Assembly: GCA_038240335.1 (NCBI GenBank)
Contig: JBBSDV010000040.1
Span: 1-18,785, forward strand
Origin: JBBSDV01 sp038240335
Lineage (GTDB): Bacteria; Chloroflexota; Dehalococcoidia; DSTF01; JACRBR01
Direction of reading: 5' to 3'
DNA length: 18,785 bases
The position numbers and the translations under genes are program-made. Shown here in pieces: positions 5,364-13,366 of this stretch. The first letter of the stretch is position 1. Each line of letters begins with the position of its first letter. A model generated the notes under the pieces. That model was not told the DNA's origin and did no database searches. It saw only the letters and a list, made by a program, of their open reading frames with translations.

Positions 5364-6176
5364 TCATCCGTGATGCTCGGTGGGCTCGGCCATCGGCTCC
5401 GCGTCTTCTCTTGGGATGAGGATGAAGTTCTGGACGATCGATGCCAGGACGGCGCCCACCGCGGGAGCCAGAAAGTACACCCACCCGTCCTTCCACTCAC
5501 CTTGCACGAGCGCCGGCCCGAAGAAGCGCGACGGGTTCATCGCGGCCCCCGTGAGCGGGCCGGCCACGAGGATGTCCATCGTGATGGTGAGGCCGATCGC
5601 GAGCGGCGCGATCGCGTGCGCACCCCGCTTGTCGATGGCGGTGCCGTAGATGACGTAGACAAGGAGAAACGTGAGGACGACCTCGAGCACAAAGGCATGC
5701 GCGCGCCCGACGATGAGCAGGTCATTGTCGTTGGCGTAGTTGATCGTCGGAATCCCGAAGTTTGTGGCGTCGCGGATCGTCGAGTTGAAGATGTAGCGCA
5801 GGAGCAGCGCGCCCAACACGGCCCCGAGAAGTTGGACGGCGATGTACCCAATCGACTTCATCGTGCCAATCTTGCCGCCGACCCAGAGGGCGATCGTGAC
5901 GGCGGGATTATAGTGGCCACCGGAGATGTGCCCCGCACCGGCGATCATCAGTCCGATGGCCAGACCGTGCGCGAGAGCGACCAGCAGCAGCGTCCCACCG
6001 TCGTTGAAGCCCTTCGTGTACGCCGTCATGATCGCGCCGGCTCCGATGAACGTCAGCGCGAAGGCGCCGAGCATCTCGGCGATGAGCGGCCGAATCCAGC
6101 GCGCGAGCAGATCCTCCGGCAGGAAGTTCTGCGCATTGAACTCGTGGGCGGGAACCATCACGTCGTTGTTGGCCAT
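5364..6176 (-). CDS. aquaporin (MIP family channel)
   Basis: A 270-residue six-helix channel with two half-helices. The first box is SGGHYNPAVT (N90-P91-A92). The second is GAAMNPSRFFGPAL (N214-P215-S216), where Ser replaces the usual Ala. Counting from these Asn residues as in AQP1 gives a selectivity filter of H70, I202, A211 and R217. This His-Ile-Ala-Arg set is the type found in some plant tonoplast intrinsic proteins and differs from water-strict AQP1/AqpZ or glycerol GlpF filters. The first 28 residues are a cytoplasmic extension, and the C-terminus is short and acidic. AGGAG lies 8 nt before the ATG at 6176. The gene has its own sigma-70 promoter. Channel family is firm; substrate (water, perhaps ammonia or peroxide) is inference. 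Confidence 0.94.
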   Translation of the reverse strand: MANNDVMVPAHEFNAQNFLPEDLLARWIRPLIAEMLGAFALTFIGAGAIMTAYTKGFNDGGTLLLVALAHGLAIGLMIAGAGHISGGHYNPAVTIALWVGGKIGTMKSIGYIAVQLLGAVLGALLLRYIFNSTIRDATNFGIPTINYANDNDLLIVGRAHAFVLEVVLTFLLVYVIYGTAIDKRGAHAIAPLAIGLTITMDILVAGPLTGAAMNPSRFFGPALVQGEWKDGWVYFLAPAVGAVLASIVQNFILIPREDAEPMAEPTEHHG

Positions 6177-6222
6177 CGTGCGCGCTCCTAATTGCTAAGC
6201 AGCATATGTGCTTGACGAGAAC

Positions 6223-6251
6223 ATCGTAGGCTCGCAACGGAATAGTGTCAA
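6223..6251 (-). promoter_or_regulatory. sigma-70 promoter of the aquaporin gene
   Basis: On the minus strand, consensus TTGACA (6246-6251), a 17-nt spacer and TACGAT (6223-6228). The start point would be near 6216, giving a 40-nt leader with AGGAG before the ATG. Confidence 0.7.
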
Positions 6252-6312
6252 TAGGGTATGAATCGTCGCCCGGCTCCGTGCACGGACGCGCTGCATGGCC
6301 GGCACGCGGTTC

Positions 6313-7209
6313 TCATGCGACGATGGCGCTCGCCGTGCCGATCGTGACCTTGGTGCCATCTTCCTTCTCGGCCCAGACGTCGACGTGGGCGCGCTCGCGC
6401 TCGCCTTCCTGTGTCAGCTCGCGGACGAAGCCGCGACAGGTGAGAAGGTCGCTCTGCCATACGATGTTGACGAGGTTCACGTCCATCTTCCCGGAGGCGA
6501 TCCAGCCGGCGCCGAAGCGATTCGTCATCAGTTCCGAGAGGAAGCACGTCGACATCATCCCCTGAACGACGATGTCCGGGAATCCCCATTTAATCGCGGA
6601 CTCTTTGTCGTTGTGATAGTTCTTGTTCGGGCCGCTGAACTTCCAGCACATGTCGAGCGTGATCTGCTTCTGCAGCGCCGGGATCTCTTCGATCGCGGCA
6701 GCGGTATCGACCTCGAACCTGCGGCCCGCGGACTTCTCGCGCGTCTTGTCGATGACGACGCCTTCGTTCTTCGTCTCACGCAAGAAGCTCTGGTGCGTAC
6801 GCCCGCGCTGAACGACCGCGCCATCGGCATCGAATGTCAGCACTTCGTTGACCACGTAATCGCGGCCGCGCTTGACGTAGCGCTCGGCGATGAAGGAGCG
6901 CGTCGACACGGCATCCCCGACCATGATCGGCGCAAAGAACTCGAATTGCTGTCGCGCATGGAGGTTGCCGAACAGGGTGGGAAGATACCAGTCCGGAGCC
7001 GGCGAGCGGGGCGATCGGTATTCGTACACCTCGGAGTGCCGCACGAGTGCCGGTGCGACCGGATCGCCGAACGGCGAGGGACTGCTGTAGATGGCGCTGT
7101 GGTCGTCGACGGCGTCGGAGTATGCGGCGACGAGCTCTGGCGTGATCACGAGATCGTGACGTCCGTAGTCTCGCCCGACAAATACATCCGTCTTCGGTGC
7201 GTCGCTCAT
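6313..7209 (-). CDS. MaoC-like double hot-dog protein (FAS1-like dehydratase domain)
   Basis: A 298-residue protein with two hot-dog folds (about 10-150 and 178-298), as in two-domain MaoC hydratase/dehydratases acting on acyl-CoA thioesters. The N-terminal half has AYSDAVDDHSAIYSS (D35/D36, H37), the site resembling FAS1-like dehydratases. The C-terminal half has SGPNKNYHNDKESAIKWGF (H199) and VVQGMM. The usual hydratase-2 'D-x-N-P-x-H' Asp is replaced by Pro194, and 'HG' is QG. The start at 7209 has GAGGAG 8 nt upstream. An earlier in-frame ATG at 7275 has no SD and would add a basic, unrelated stretch. The substrate is unknown. The gene is divergent from rlmN, with 117 nt shared between them. 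Confidence 0.8.
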   Translation of the reverse strand: MSDAPKTDVFVGRDYGRHDLVITPELVAAYSDAVDDHSAIYSSPSPFGDPVAPALVRHSEVYEYRSPRSPAPDWYLPTLFGNLHARQQFEFFAPIMVGDAVSTRSFIAERYVKRGRDYVVNEVLTFDADGAVVQRGRTHQSFLRETKNEGVVIDKTREKSAGRRFEVDTAAAIEEIPALQKQITLDMCWKFSGPNKNYHNDKESAIKWGFPDIVVQGMMSTCFLSELMTNRFGAGWIASGKMDVNLVNIVWQSDLLTCRGFVRELTQEGERERAHVDVWAEKEDGTKVTIGTASAIVA

Positions 7210-7315
7210 CGTAGTCTCTCCTCGCCAGTTGCGCCGTACCGTGGAGGCGCGCGTTTGCCAATTGTTGCGCTTCATACGTGGATTGGGAAGAGCGCGGAAG
7301 GCAAAGTTGATTCGT

Positions 7316-7321
7316 TACACT
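7316..7321 (+). promoter_or_regulatory. TACACT -10 box, leaderless start of rlmN
   Basis: GATTCGTTACACTG is followed by the GTG start codon 5 nt after the box, with no SD. The wording CGYTACACT is shared with the boxes at 2693 and 3258. Confidence 0.55.
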
Positions 7322-7326
7322 GAACC

Positions 7327-8421
7327 GTGACCCCACAGCAATCTCTGTACGATCTGTCGCTTTCCGAGCTCGAAGGCCGCGTCGAGGCGCTTGGCGCGCC
7401 GCGTTATCGGGCGCGGCAGCTGTGGGAGTGGCTCTATCGGCACGTCGTCGGAAGCTACGACGAGATGACGAACGTGCCGGCAGCGCTGCGCTCGCAGCTC
7501 GCGGCGGAGTTGCCGTTCCCCGAGATGACCACAGTCCGCGAGCGGTCGTCGGCCGACGGGCTCACGCGCAAGCGGCTGATTCGGCTCCATGACGGCAAGC
7601 TCATCGAGTCGGTGCTCATGCTGTACGACCCGCGCAGCGATAGCCGCGGGCGCGCCACCGTTTGCGTTTCGAGCCAGGCGGGCTGCGCGATGGGCTGCAT
7701 CTTCTGCGCCACCGGGCAGGCGGGGTTCGAACGAAATTTGACGGCGGGTGAGATCCTCGCGCAGATCTGCGGCTTCGCCCGTGCGCAGCTCGACGCGGGA
7801 GTGCAGCACATCACGAATGTCGTGTTCATGGGCATGGGCGAGCCGATGGCGAACTACCGCGAGGTATGGCGCGCCGTCGAGACACTGAACGATCCTGCGG
7901 GCGCGGCGATGGCGGCCCGCCACATCACGATCTCGACGGTCGGACTGATCCCCGGGATCCGCAAGCTCATGGACGAGCCGTTGCAGGTCGGCCTCGCCGT
8001 CTCGCTACATGCGCCCGACGAAGCCCTTCGCGAGCGGCTGATCCCGACGGCGCATCGCTTTCCGCTGCCCGACATTCTCGCGGCGTGCCGCGACTACACG
8101 GAGAAAACGCATCGTCGCGTGACGTTCGAGTACTGCTTGATGGATGGAGTGAATGACTCGGGAGAACAGGCGCGAGCGCTCGCATCCGTGCTTGAGGGAA
8201 TGCTGTGTCACGTGAACCTGATCCCCGTGAACCCAACGAGCGACGGGCGGATCGGGCGGCCTGCCCGCAACCGCACGCTTGCGTTCCAGCGTGAACTCTC
8301 GATGCGCGGTGTCCCCTGCACTATCCGCATCGAGAAGGGGGTGGAGATCAGCGCCGCGTGCGGGCAATTGAGCGGCGCCGCCGTGCCGCTGGCAATGATC
8401 GAAGCTGCAGCGCTGCGATGA
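7327..8421 (+). CDS. rlmN: dual-specificity RNA methyltransferase RlmN
   Basis: RlmN is a radical-SAM enzyme that methylates C2 of A2503 in 23S rRNA, and of A37 in some tRNAs. The 364-residue protein has the cluster motif GCAMGCIFC (C120, C124, C127) and GEPMANY. It also has STVGLIPGIRKL and the mechanistic cysteine C345 in ISAACGQLSG, matching C355 of the E. coli enzyme. E94 in LIESVLM is also conserved. Length is normal. It starts with GTG at 7327, 5 nt behind a TACACT box. No SD is seen, so a leaderless mRNA is likely. The next gene begins 63 nt downstream. Confidence 0.96.
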   Translation: MTPQQSLYDLSLSELEGRVEALGAPRYRARQLWEWLYRHVVGSYDEMTNVPAALRSQLAAELPFPEMTTVRERSSADGLTRKRLIRLHDGKLIESVLMLYDPRSDSRGRATVCVSSQAGCAMGCIFCATGQAGFERNLTAGEILAQICGFARAQLDAGVQHITNVVFMGMGEPMANYREVWRAVETLNDPAGAAMAARHITISTVGLIPGIRKLMDEPLQVGLAVSLHAPDEALRERLIPTAHRFPLPDILAACRDYTEKTHRRVTFEYCLMDGVNDSGEQARALASVLEGMLCHVNLIPVNPTSDGRIGRPARNRTLAFQRELSMRGVPCTIRIEKGVEISAACGQLSGAAVPLAMIEAAALR

Positions 8422-8484
8422 AATCGATACGCTCTGCGACTGGCCGAATATCCTCCCCGGCCGGCGCCCGCCGTTAATCACCCT

Positions 8485-9450
8485 ATGAGAACAAGTGCGT
8501 TTCTTCTGAGCGTCGTAGCCGCGATTTGCGTTGTCGCGACGGCATGCAACGACAGCGGCCTGTCCGGCCAGCCGCGCGCGACATTCAGTCAGCTCGCCTG
8601 TCTCGACATTAATCACGATCACCGCCTCAACGACGGCGATGCCAGCGACCTCACCCATGTGCCGGACTTCAACGGCGACCGCAAACATGACGCGCAAGAC
8701 GCTGCGTTTCTGCGCGGTATCGACATCCCCCTCGACGCGGCGCGCGAGGATCAGTCCTGCCGCGAGGGTTCGGGCGACGGACCGGAATACCTCGTCGCCC
8801 ACGGCTACTTGCAGCCGTCGAACGTTTCGTGCGATGGCGGTAAGAAGCCCGTGCTGCTCGTCGGTATCGGCGGCGGCGTCGTCAACGTGAAGGACAAGAA
8901 CTCGGCCGAGGGTGTGCGGAGTATGATCGACGGCTTGCAGACTGCGTACGATCGCCGCAACATCGATACGATCGCCGTCATCTCCGGCCCGCTGATCGCC
9001 GGTGGCGAGAATATCCACTCTGCGATGGAAGACTGGATGACGCACGCGGTCCGCGTTTACCTCGAACGCTATCCCTGCCTGCGCGTCGTTCTGCTCGGCC
9101 ACAGCCACGGTGCAGTGACGGCGGACGTCGTCGCTTCGCGACTCGAGGGCGAGTACGCCGGCCGGTTCATCGAGGTCGTCGACGTCGACCGCGTCTCGGC
9201 GCTGTACATCGGCGATACGCAGTCGCGTCCTGTACGGGCGCATGTGTTCAACGTGTACGAGACGAACGGCGCTACCCTGGATGGCGCTCCCTACGACTCG
9301 CCAAACGCCGAGAACTGGAACGCGAATGACGAGCAGGCGCCGAAAAACGGGGCCGCCGGCCAGCCGCTCGCCCCGGTCGATCACGTGAGCATCGACAACT
9401 CCAAGGGAGTCAAGGACCGAGTCATCGCCGACGTGATGAGCCACTCGTAG
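8485..9450 (+). CDS. putative lipoprotein with dockerin-like calcium loops and a GHSHG alpha/beta-hydrolase-type site
   Basis: A 321-residue exported protein. Residues 1-21 form a lipoprotein signal ending in VVATAC (C21), so it is probably membrane-anchored outside the cell. Two EF-hand loops with dockerin spacing follow: DINHDHRLNDGD (41-52) and DFNGDRKHDAQD (61-72), each with D/N/D/D at positions 1, 3, 5 and 12. The rest has a hydrophobic strand KPVLLVGIGGG (121-131) and LRVVLLGHSHGAV with S207 as probable nucleophile, as in lipase/esterase folds. A late PVDHVSIDN may give the catalytic His. Substrate is unknown. The fold assignment is moderate; the signal and calcium loops are plain. The lack of a good SD leaves the start somewhat uncertain, but ATG 8485 gives the signal peptide directly. 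Confidence 0.75.
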   Translation: MRTSAFLLSVVAAICVVATACNDSGLSGQPRATFSQLACLDINHDHRLNDGDASDLTHVPDFNGDRKHDAQDAAFLRGIDIPLDAAREDQSCREGSGDGPEYLVAHGYLQPSNVSCDGGKKPVLLVGIGGGVVNVKDKNSAEGVRSMIDGLQTAYDRRNIDTIAVISGPLIAGGENIHSAMEDWMTHAVRVYLERYPCLRVVLLGHSHGAVTADVVASRLEGEYAGRFIEVVDVDRVSALYIGDTQSRPVRAHVFNVYETNGATLDGAPYDSPNAENWNANDEQAPKNGAAGQPLAPVDHVSIDNSKGVKDRVIADVMSHS

Positions 9451-9485
9451 TTGCACCGGCACGCTCGTCCTGCGACGATCAGGAC

Positions 9486-9863
9486 ATGCCCGAACCAGTC
9501 GGCGAAGAGCTTACCGCCGCAGTGGCGCAGTACGGCGTCGGTCACATTCGCCGTCACATCTTGCTTTGTGCCGACCAGACCGAGCCGAAGTGCGCACCAC
9601 GCGCCGAAACACTCGTCGCGTGGGAGTACCTGAAGCGGCGGCTCGCCGAACTCGGCGTCGGTGTGGGCGAGGCCATCGTGTATCGCACGAAGGCGAACTG
9701 CTTGCGCATGTGCACGCAGGGCCCGATCGCTGTGGTCTATCCCGAAGGCACCTGGTACCACTCGGCGACGCCCGCCGTGCTGGAGCGAATCATCCAGGAG
9801 CACCTGATCGGCGGGGTTCCCGTTGCGGAGTATGCCTTCGCCACGAATCCGCTGCACACGTAA
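9486..9863 (+). CDS. thioredoxin-like [2Fe-2S] ferredoxin
   Basis: A 125-residue soluble electron carrier. Cysteines C28 and C36 (HILLCADQTEPKC) and C72 and C76 (KANCLRMCTQGP) have the spacing of the thioredoxin-fold [2Fe-2S] ferredoxins (Shethna-I type, related to the NuoE C-terminal domain). The following IAVVYPEGTWYHSATPAVLE is also typical. No transmembrane segment is present. It starts 35 nt after the lipoprotein gene, with no strong SD; AGGA just before the ATG is a weak candidate. It converges on ligD, leaving a 127-nt gap (9864-9990) in which I see no clear terminator. The redox partner cannot be read from the neighbourhood. Confidence 0.88.
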   Translation: MPEPVGEELTAAVAQYGVGHIRRHILLCADQTEPKCAPRAETLVAWEYLKRRLAELGVGVGEAIVYRTKANCLRMCTQGPIAVVYPEGTWYHSATPAVLERIIQEHLIGGVPVAEYAFATNPLHT

Positions 9864-9990
9864 CGCTGCGCGCTCGACACGGATCCGCAGATGCCCACAG
9901 AGATCACAGGGGGTTGTCGGCGAGGCCGATGGCGTCTCTCACTTTGGGCCCGTCGCGGCTTCGCGTGAACCGCCGTGCCGCTGCATCAGC

Positions 9991-12798
9991 TCACGCCTCG
10001 ATCAGCGCCTTCAGGTCCTGCTTCGAGTCGAGGATGTTCGCCCAGAGATCGCCAACGCGGGCGAATCGCTCGGGGCCAGTATCGATGTCGAAGTCGGTCG
10101 GATAGATCGACTTCAGTTCGTCCCACGTCACGGGTGCGGAGATCGCGGCCTGCGGCGACGGGCGGAGCGAATATTCCGCGGCGAGCGTCTTGCCGCGGGT
10201 GTTCTGGTTGTGGTCGAAAAAGATCTTGCCCGTCCGCTTGACCGTCGCCCATTCCATCGTCAGATCGTCGGGAAACTGCTGCATCATGTACTGCCCAACG
10301 ACGCCGCTCGCTGCGCGGATCTCGTCGTAGCCGTAGTGGCGCACCACCGGAACGTAGATGTGCAATCCCGTCTTTCCCGTCGTCTTGACGAACGACGACA
10401 GCCGCAATTGCTGCAGCAGATCCTTCAATGCGAACGCAATTTCGCGCGTCTTCTCGAACGCGCGCCGGTTGAGCGTTGGCTCCTCGCCTTTCTTCTCGTC
10501 GCCCGAGTAGATGTAGGGATCGAGGTCGAACACCATGAAGTCGGGATAGTTGAGGATGCTGCGATCCATGTTCGCCTCGGAGCCGCCGAACATCGTGGGC
10601 TTGCCGTGCGCGTCCGGTTCGGGATTCACGCGCGCCATCCACGCATGCATCTCAATATCCGCGAGCTGCGCGAGCCAGATCAGCGTCGGGAGGTTGTTGA
10701 CCAGGATGTACTCACCGTCGGTGTCGTTTTGCGCCGAGTAGATCACTACGCGCTCGACCAGCACACCGGTCGGGAACTCCTGCGGCCAATGCTTCTGATA
10801 GAAGTTTTTGCCTTGACTACCGTTCGGATAGCGGTTCAGGGTGAGCGGCCGGTCCGCGAGATGCGGCAGGATGTACGGAGCGACGCGCGCGTAATAGCGA
10901 ACGAGTTCACGCTTCGTGCGGGCCGGATGGTCCTTTGTCGCCGGCCAGAACTCCTTGTCGAGATTGGAGAGCTTGATCGGGATGCCCGCAACATCGAGCG
11001 TGAAATTCGGCTTCGTGTTCTCCTCGAGCTGCGCGAGGATCGACGCGACGTTCGTTTCGATGCTTCCGTCGTCGCCACCAGTTGGCGTGGCATCGTCAAA
11101 AGTTTGCGACACCACATCGATCGGCGCGGTCACCGGCTCCTCGCGCGTGATCGTCGATGGATCGACGTCCGTGCGCAAGCCGAGGAACACGGGGGCGCGA
11201 AGGTTGTTCTCGCGCGTCCAGTTGCTGAACTTCACCCTCGCAACCAGCTCCGGTTTCACCCAGAGGCAGCGGGCCGACTTGCCGCCCGACCAGCGGCCGC
11301 CGATCGTCGTCGGCGGGTTTGCGAACGACGGTGCGGCAGTGCGCAGGTTCTCCAACTGCTTCTTCGTTGAATCGAGCATGCTGTCGGTGAAGCCGGAGCC
11401 GACGCTGGCGGCGAAGCGCAGCTCGTCGCCAGCGTAGTACCCGACGAGGACGCCGCCGAAGGTCTTGGTGCGCGAGCCTTCGCCCTCGGTGTAGCCGCCG
11501 ATCACGAAGTCCTGCTCATTGACGTTCTTCACCTTGAGCCAGGCGCCGCTCCGAACATCGGATTCGTACTTGCTGGTCGCGCGCTTCGCCACCATTCCCT
11601 CGAATCCCATCTTCGTCGAGGCGTCGTACACAGCCTCGCCGTCGTCGCGTTCGGCGTCGACGTACTTGATGTGCTCCGATTCGTTCAGCGTGCGCCGTAA
11701 CAGCGATTTGCGATCCGCGAGCGGCACATCGCGAAGGTCGAATCCATTCAGGTAGAGAATGTCGAATACGTAGTAATAGACTGGAATCTTTTCGGCGGCG
11801 CGCTCGACCTCTGCTCGCTTGGAGAGGTTGATGCGCGACTGCAGATCCTGGAAGTCGGGAACGCCCTCTTGGTTCATCGCGACGATCTCGCCGTCGAAGA
11901 TCGCGGCGCGCGCATCCTGCTCGACGACGGCATCTACTACTTCGGGATACTGCACCGACATCGCGTTGCCGCGGCGACTGCGCAACTCGACATCGCCATC
12001 CCGCAAAAACGCCAGCGTGCGCACGCCGTCGAGCTTCGGTTCGAAGAGCCAGCCTTCGCGCGAGAATGGCTTCGCGAGCGGCGTCGCCAGCATCGGCCGC
12101 AGCTTCTTCGCATCGAGAAAGACTGCCTCGCGCGCGGCGACGTGCGGTGGTCCACCCTCTGTCGCTGCGAGACGCGGCATGCGGCCCGCCTTGAGGTCGA
12201 CGATGCTGAGGTCGCTGATCACTGAGCGATCCTCCTCGAGAATGTCGCGCGTCGACGCGTACTCGTCGCGGTGCTTGATCAACAGCCAGCTCTTCGGATC
12301 CTTCGCGATCTTCACGAGCGTCCACGAACCGTGCATCTTCTTGCCGAGCATCGTGATCGAGATCTTGCCGACGGCGATCTCCTCGCGCATGCGGCGGTTC
12401 GCCTCAGCCTTATTGCCCCACGAGAACTCGCCGCCCTCGTCGGGTGAGTACGTGCCGTTATCCCACACGATCACCTGACCGGCGCCGTAGTTGCCTTTGG
12501 GGATGACGCCCTCGAAGCCGCCGTAGTCGAAGGGATGATCCTCGACGTGCGCCGCCATCCGCCTGTCCTTCGTGTTGAGCGACGGTCCCTTCGGCACGGC
12601 CCACGAGACGAGGACGCCGTCCACCTCGAGCCGGAAGTCCCAATGCATGCGCGTGGCCGAGTGCTGTTGGATGACGAAGGTCAGGTCGCTGTGCTCGACG
12701 GGAGCTCCGGCGTCGGGCTCGGGCGTCTGCTGGAAGTCGCGCTTCTGCCGGTAGCGCAGAAGCGCGTCGAGATCGGGCGCCGGCTTCGTTTCGGCCAT
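9991..12798 (-). CDS. ligD: multifunctional DNA ligase D (LigD)
   Basis: A 935-residue non-homologous end-joining protein with the domain order 3'-phosphoesterase, ATP-dependent ligase, polymerase/primase. The phosphoesterase has QQHSATRMHWDFRLE (H46, H52, D54, R56) and H84. The ligase has K255 in EPKLDGVR, the residue that carries AMP, with DGEIVAM and MVAKR as later motifs. The polymerase has the metal-binding pair D758/D760 in VFDLDP, and KTTGKTGLHIYVP. All three sites look intact. The order is that of Pseudomonas LigD, not of mycobacteria, where the polymerase comes first. LigD normally works with Ku at double-strand breaks; no ku gene lies in this window. The start at 12798 has only a GAAGG directly before it. 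Confidence 0.96.
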   Translation of the reverse strand: MAETKPAPDLDALLRYRQKRDFQQTPEPDAGAPVEHSDLTFVIQQHSATRMHWDFRLEVDGVLVSWAVPKGPSLNTKDRRMAAHVEDHPFDYGGFEGVIPKGNYGAGQVIVWDNGTYSPDEGGEFSWGNKAEANRRMREEIAVGKISITMLGKKMHGSWTLVKIAKDPKSWLLIKHRDEYASTRDILEEDRSVISDLSIVDLKAGRMPRLAATEGGPPHVAAREAVFLDAKKLRPMLATPLAKPFSREGWLFEPKLDGVRTLAFLRDGDVELRSRRGNAMSVQYPEVVDAVVEQDARAAIFDGEIVAMNQEGVPDFQDLQSRINLSKRAEVERAAEKIPVYYYVFDILYLNGFDLRDVPLADRKSLLRRTLNESEHIKYVDAERDDGEAVYDASTKMGFEGMVAKRATSKYESDVRSGAWLKVKNVNEQDFVIGGYTEGEGSRTKTFGGVLVGYYAGDELRFAASVGSGFTDSMLDSTKKQLENLRTAAPSFANPPTTIGGRWSGGKSARCLWVKPELVARVKFSNWTRENNLRAPVFLGLRTDVDPSTITREEPVTAPIDVVSQTFDDATPTGGDDGSIETNVASILAQLEENTKPNFTLDVAGIPIKLSNLDKEFWPATKDHPARTKRELVRYYARVAPYILPHLADRPLTLNRYPNGSQGKNFYQKHWPQEFPTGVLVERVVIYSAQNDTDGEYILVNNLPTLIWLAQLADIEMHAWMARVNPEPDAHGKPTMFGGSEANMDRSILNYPDFMVFDLDPYIYSGDEKKGEEPTLNRRAFEKTREIAFALKDLLQQLRLSSFVKTTGKTGLHIYVPVVRHYGYDEIRAASGVVGQYMMQQFPDDLTMEWATVKRTGKIFFDHNQNTRGKTLAAEYSLRPSPQAAISAPVTWDELKSIYPTDFDIDTGPERFARVGDLWANILDSKQDLKALIEA

Positions 12799-12861
12799 CC
12801 TTCATTCTCGATGGCGGCGGCTACGCCCGCAATTCCTTACTGGGCCTCGCGGGCGTCGACG

Positions 12862-13266
12862 TCAAGCGTCGGAGATCTCAATCGCCCACTTTGCTGAGAA
12901 CATGTCTGCCGCCAGCGCACCGTCGGCGATAGCGCTGCCGGCTGCGCCTTCGAACGCACCGCTGCCGCCATCAATCTCGTACTCGAGGCGCATGATGTGA
13001 TCCGCCGCGGCCTCGGGACCACCCTCAATGTCGGTGATCACCGCTCGCGTTACCGTGGCGAAGATCTCGGCGCCGTCCGCGAGGGCGAGCGTGAGGTCGC
13101 CTTCGCCCGCAGATTGATCGCGCTGTGTGCCGATATTCCAGCCGACGAGCCCGCTCATCGTCCATGAGCCGTCGGCCGTCGCGCCTTGAAGCGTGAGGAT
13201 CGTCGTCCCGTTCAGGAGCTCCTGCCGCTCAACAACGTCTCCTGTTATGTCGAGTTCGATGTGCAT
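12862..13266 (-). CDS. hypothetical beta-barrel-like protein, 134 aa
   Basis: The sequence alternates short hydrophobic strands with Gly and acidic turns. It has no signal peptide and no membrane helix. The stretch YEIDGGSGAFEGAAGSAIAD recalls the 'GGTGxFxGAxG' turn of allene-oxide-cyclase-like and dirigent-like barrels, so a small cytoplasmic beta-barrel is my best guess. No catalytic residues can be named. The ATG at 13266 has only a GAGG about 12 nt upstream. It may be leaderless or read from the etf transcript, although a hairpin lies between. It ends 64 nt before the ligD start, on the same strand. Confidence 0.7.
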   Translation of the reverse strand: MHIELDITGDVVERQELLNGTTILTLQGATADGSWTMSGLVGWNIGTQRDQSAGEGDLTLALADGAEIFATVTRAVITDIEGGPEAAADHIMRLEYEIDGGSGAFEGAAGSAIADGALAADMFSAKWAIEISDA

Positions 13267-13305
13267 CGGGACGTATGCCTCAGCTGCTCGCGGACATCCT
13301 GCACA

Positions 13306-13333
13306 AGAGGGCGAGTCTCACGACCCGCCCTCT
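13306..13333. terminator. hairpin between etfA and the beta-barrel gene
   Basis: AGAGGGCG (13306-13313) pairs with CGCCCTCT (13326-13333) over a 12-nt loop. On the plus strand it is followed by CTGTTTTT, a good terminator tail, but no plus-strand gene is near. On the minus strand it follows etfA by 33 nt but lacks a T run. It most likely ends the etfBA transcript and blocks antisense reading into it. Confidence 0.55.
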
Positions 13334-13366
13334 CTGTTTTTCGCCTATGACTTCAGTGCGGCAGGC

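Noticed and set aside
5193..6191. Plus-strand frame of 332 codons opposite crcB upstream region and the aquaporin
   Set aside because: It covers the riboswitch and the aquaporin on the other strand; the translation is a charged shadow.
7210..7326. Promoter for the MaoC-like gene in the shared region with rlmN
   Set aside because: Only poor TTGCCT and TATGAA boxes about 22 nt apart are present; I would not call it.
8005..9462. Minus-strand frame of 485 codons across rlmN and the lipoprotein gene
   Set aside because: It runs antisense through the RlmN C-terminus and the whole lipoprotein gene. The composition is shadow-like and no start signal is present.
9823..11370. Plus-strand frame of 515 codons opposite ligD
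   Set aside because: Antisense to the LigD polymerase and ligase domains; Arg/Val/Leu/His-rich translation without motifs.
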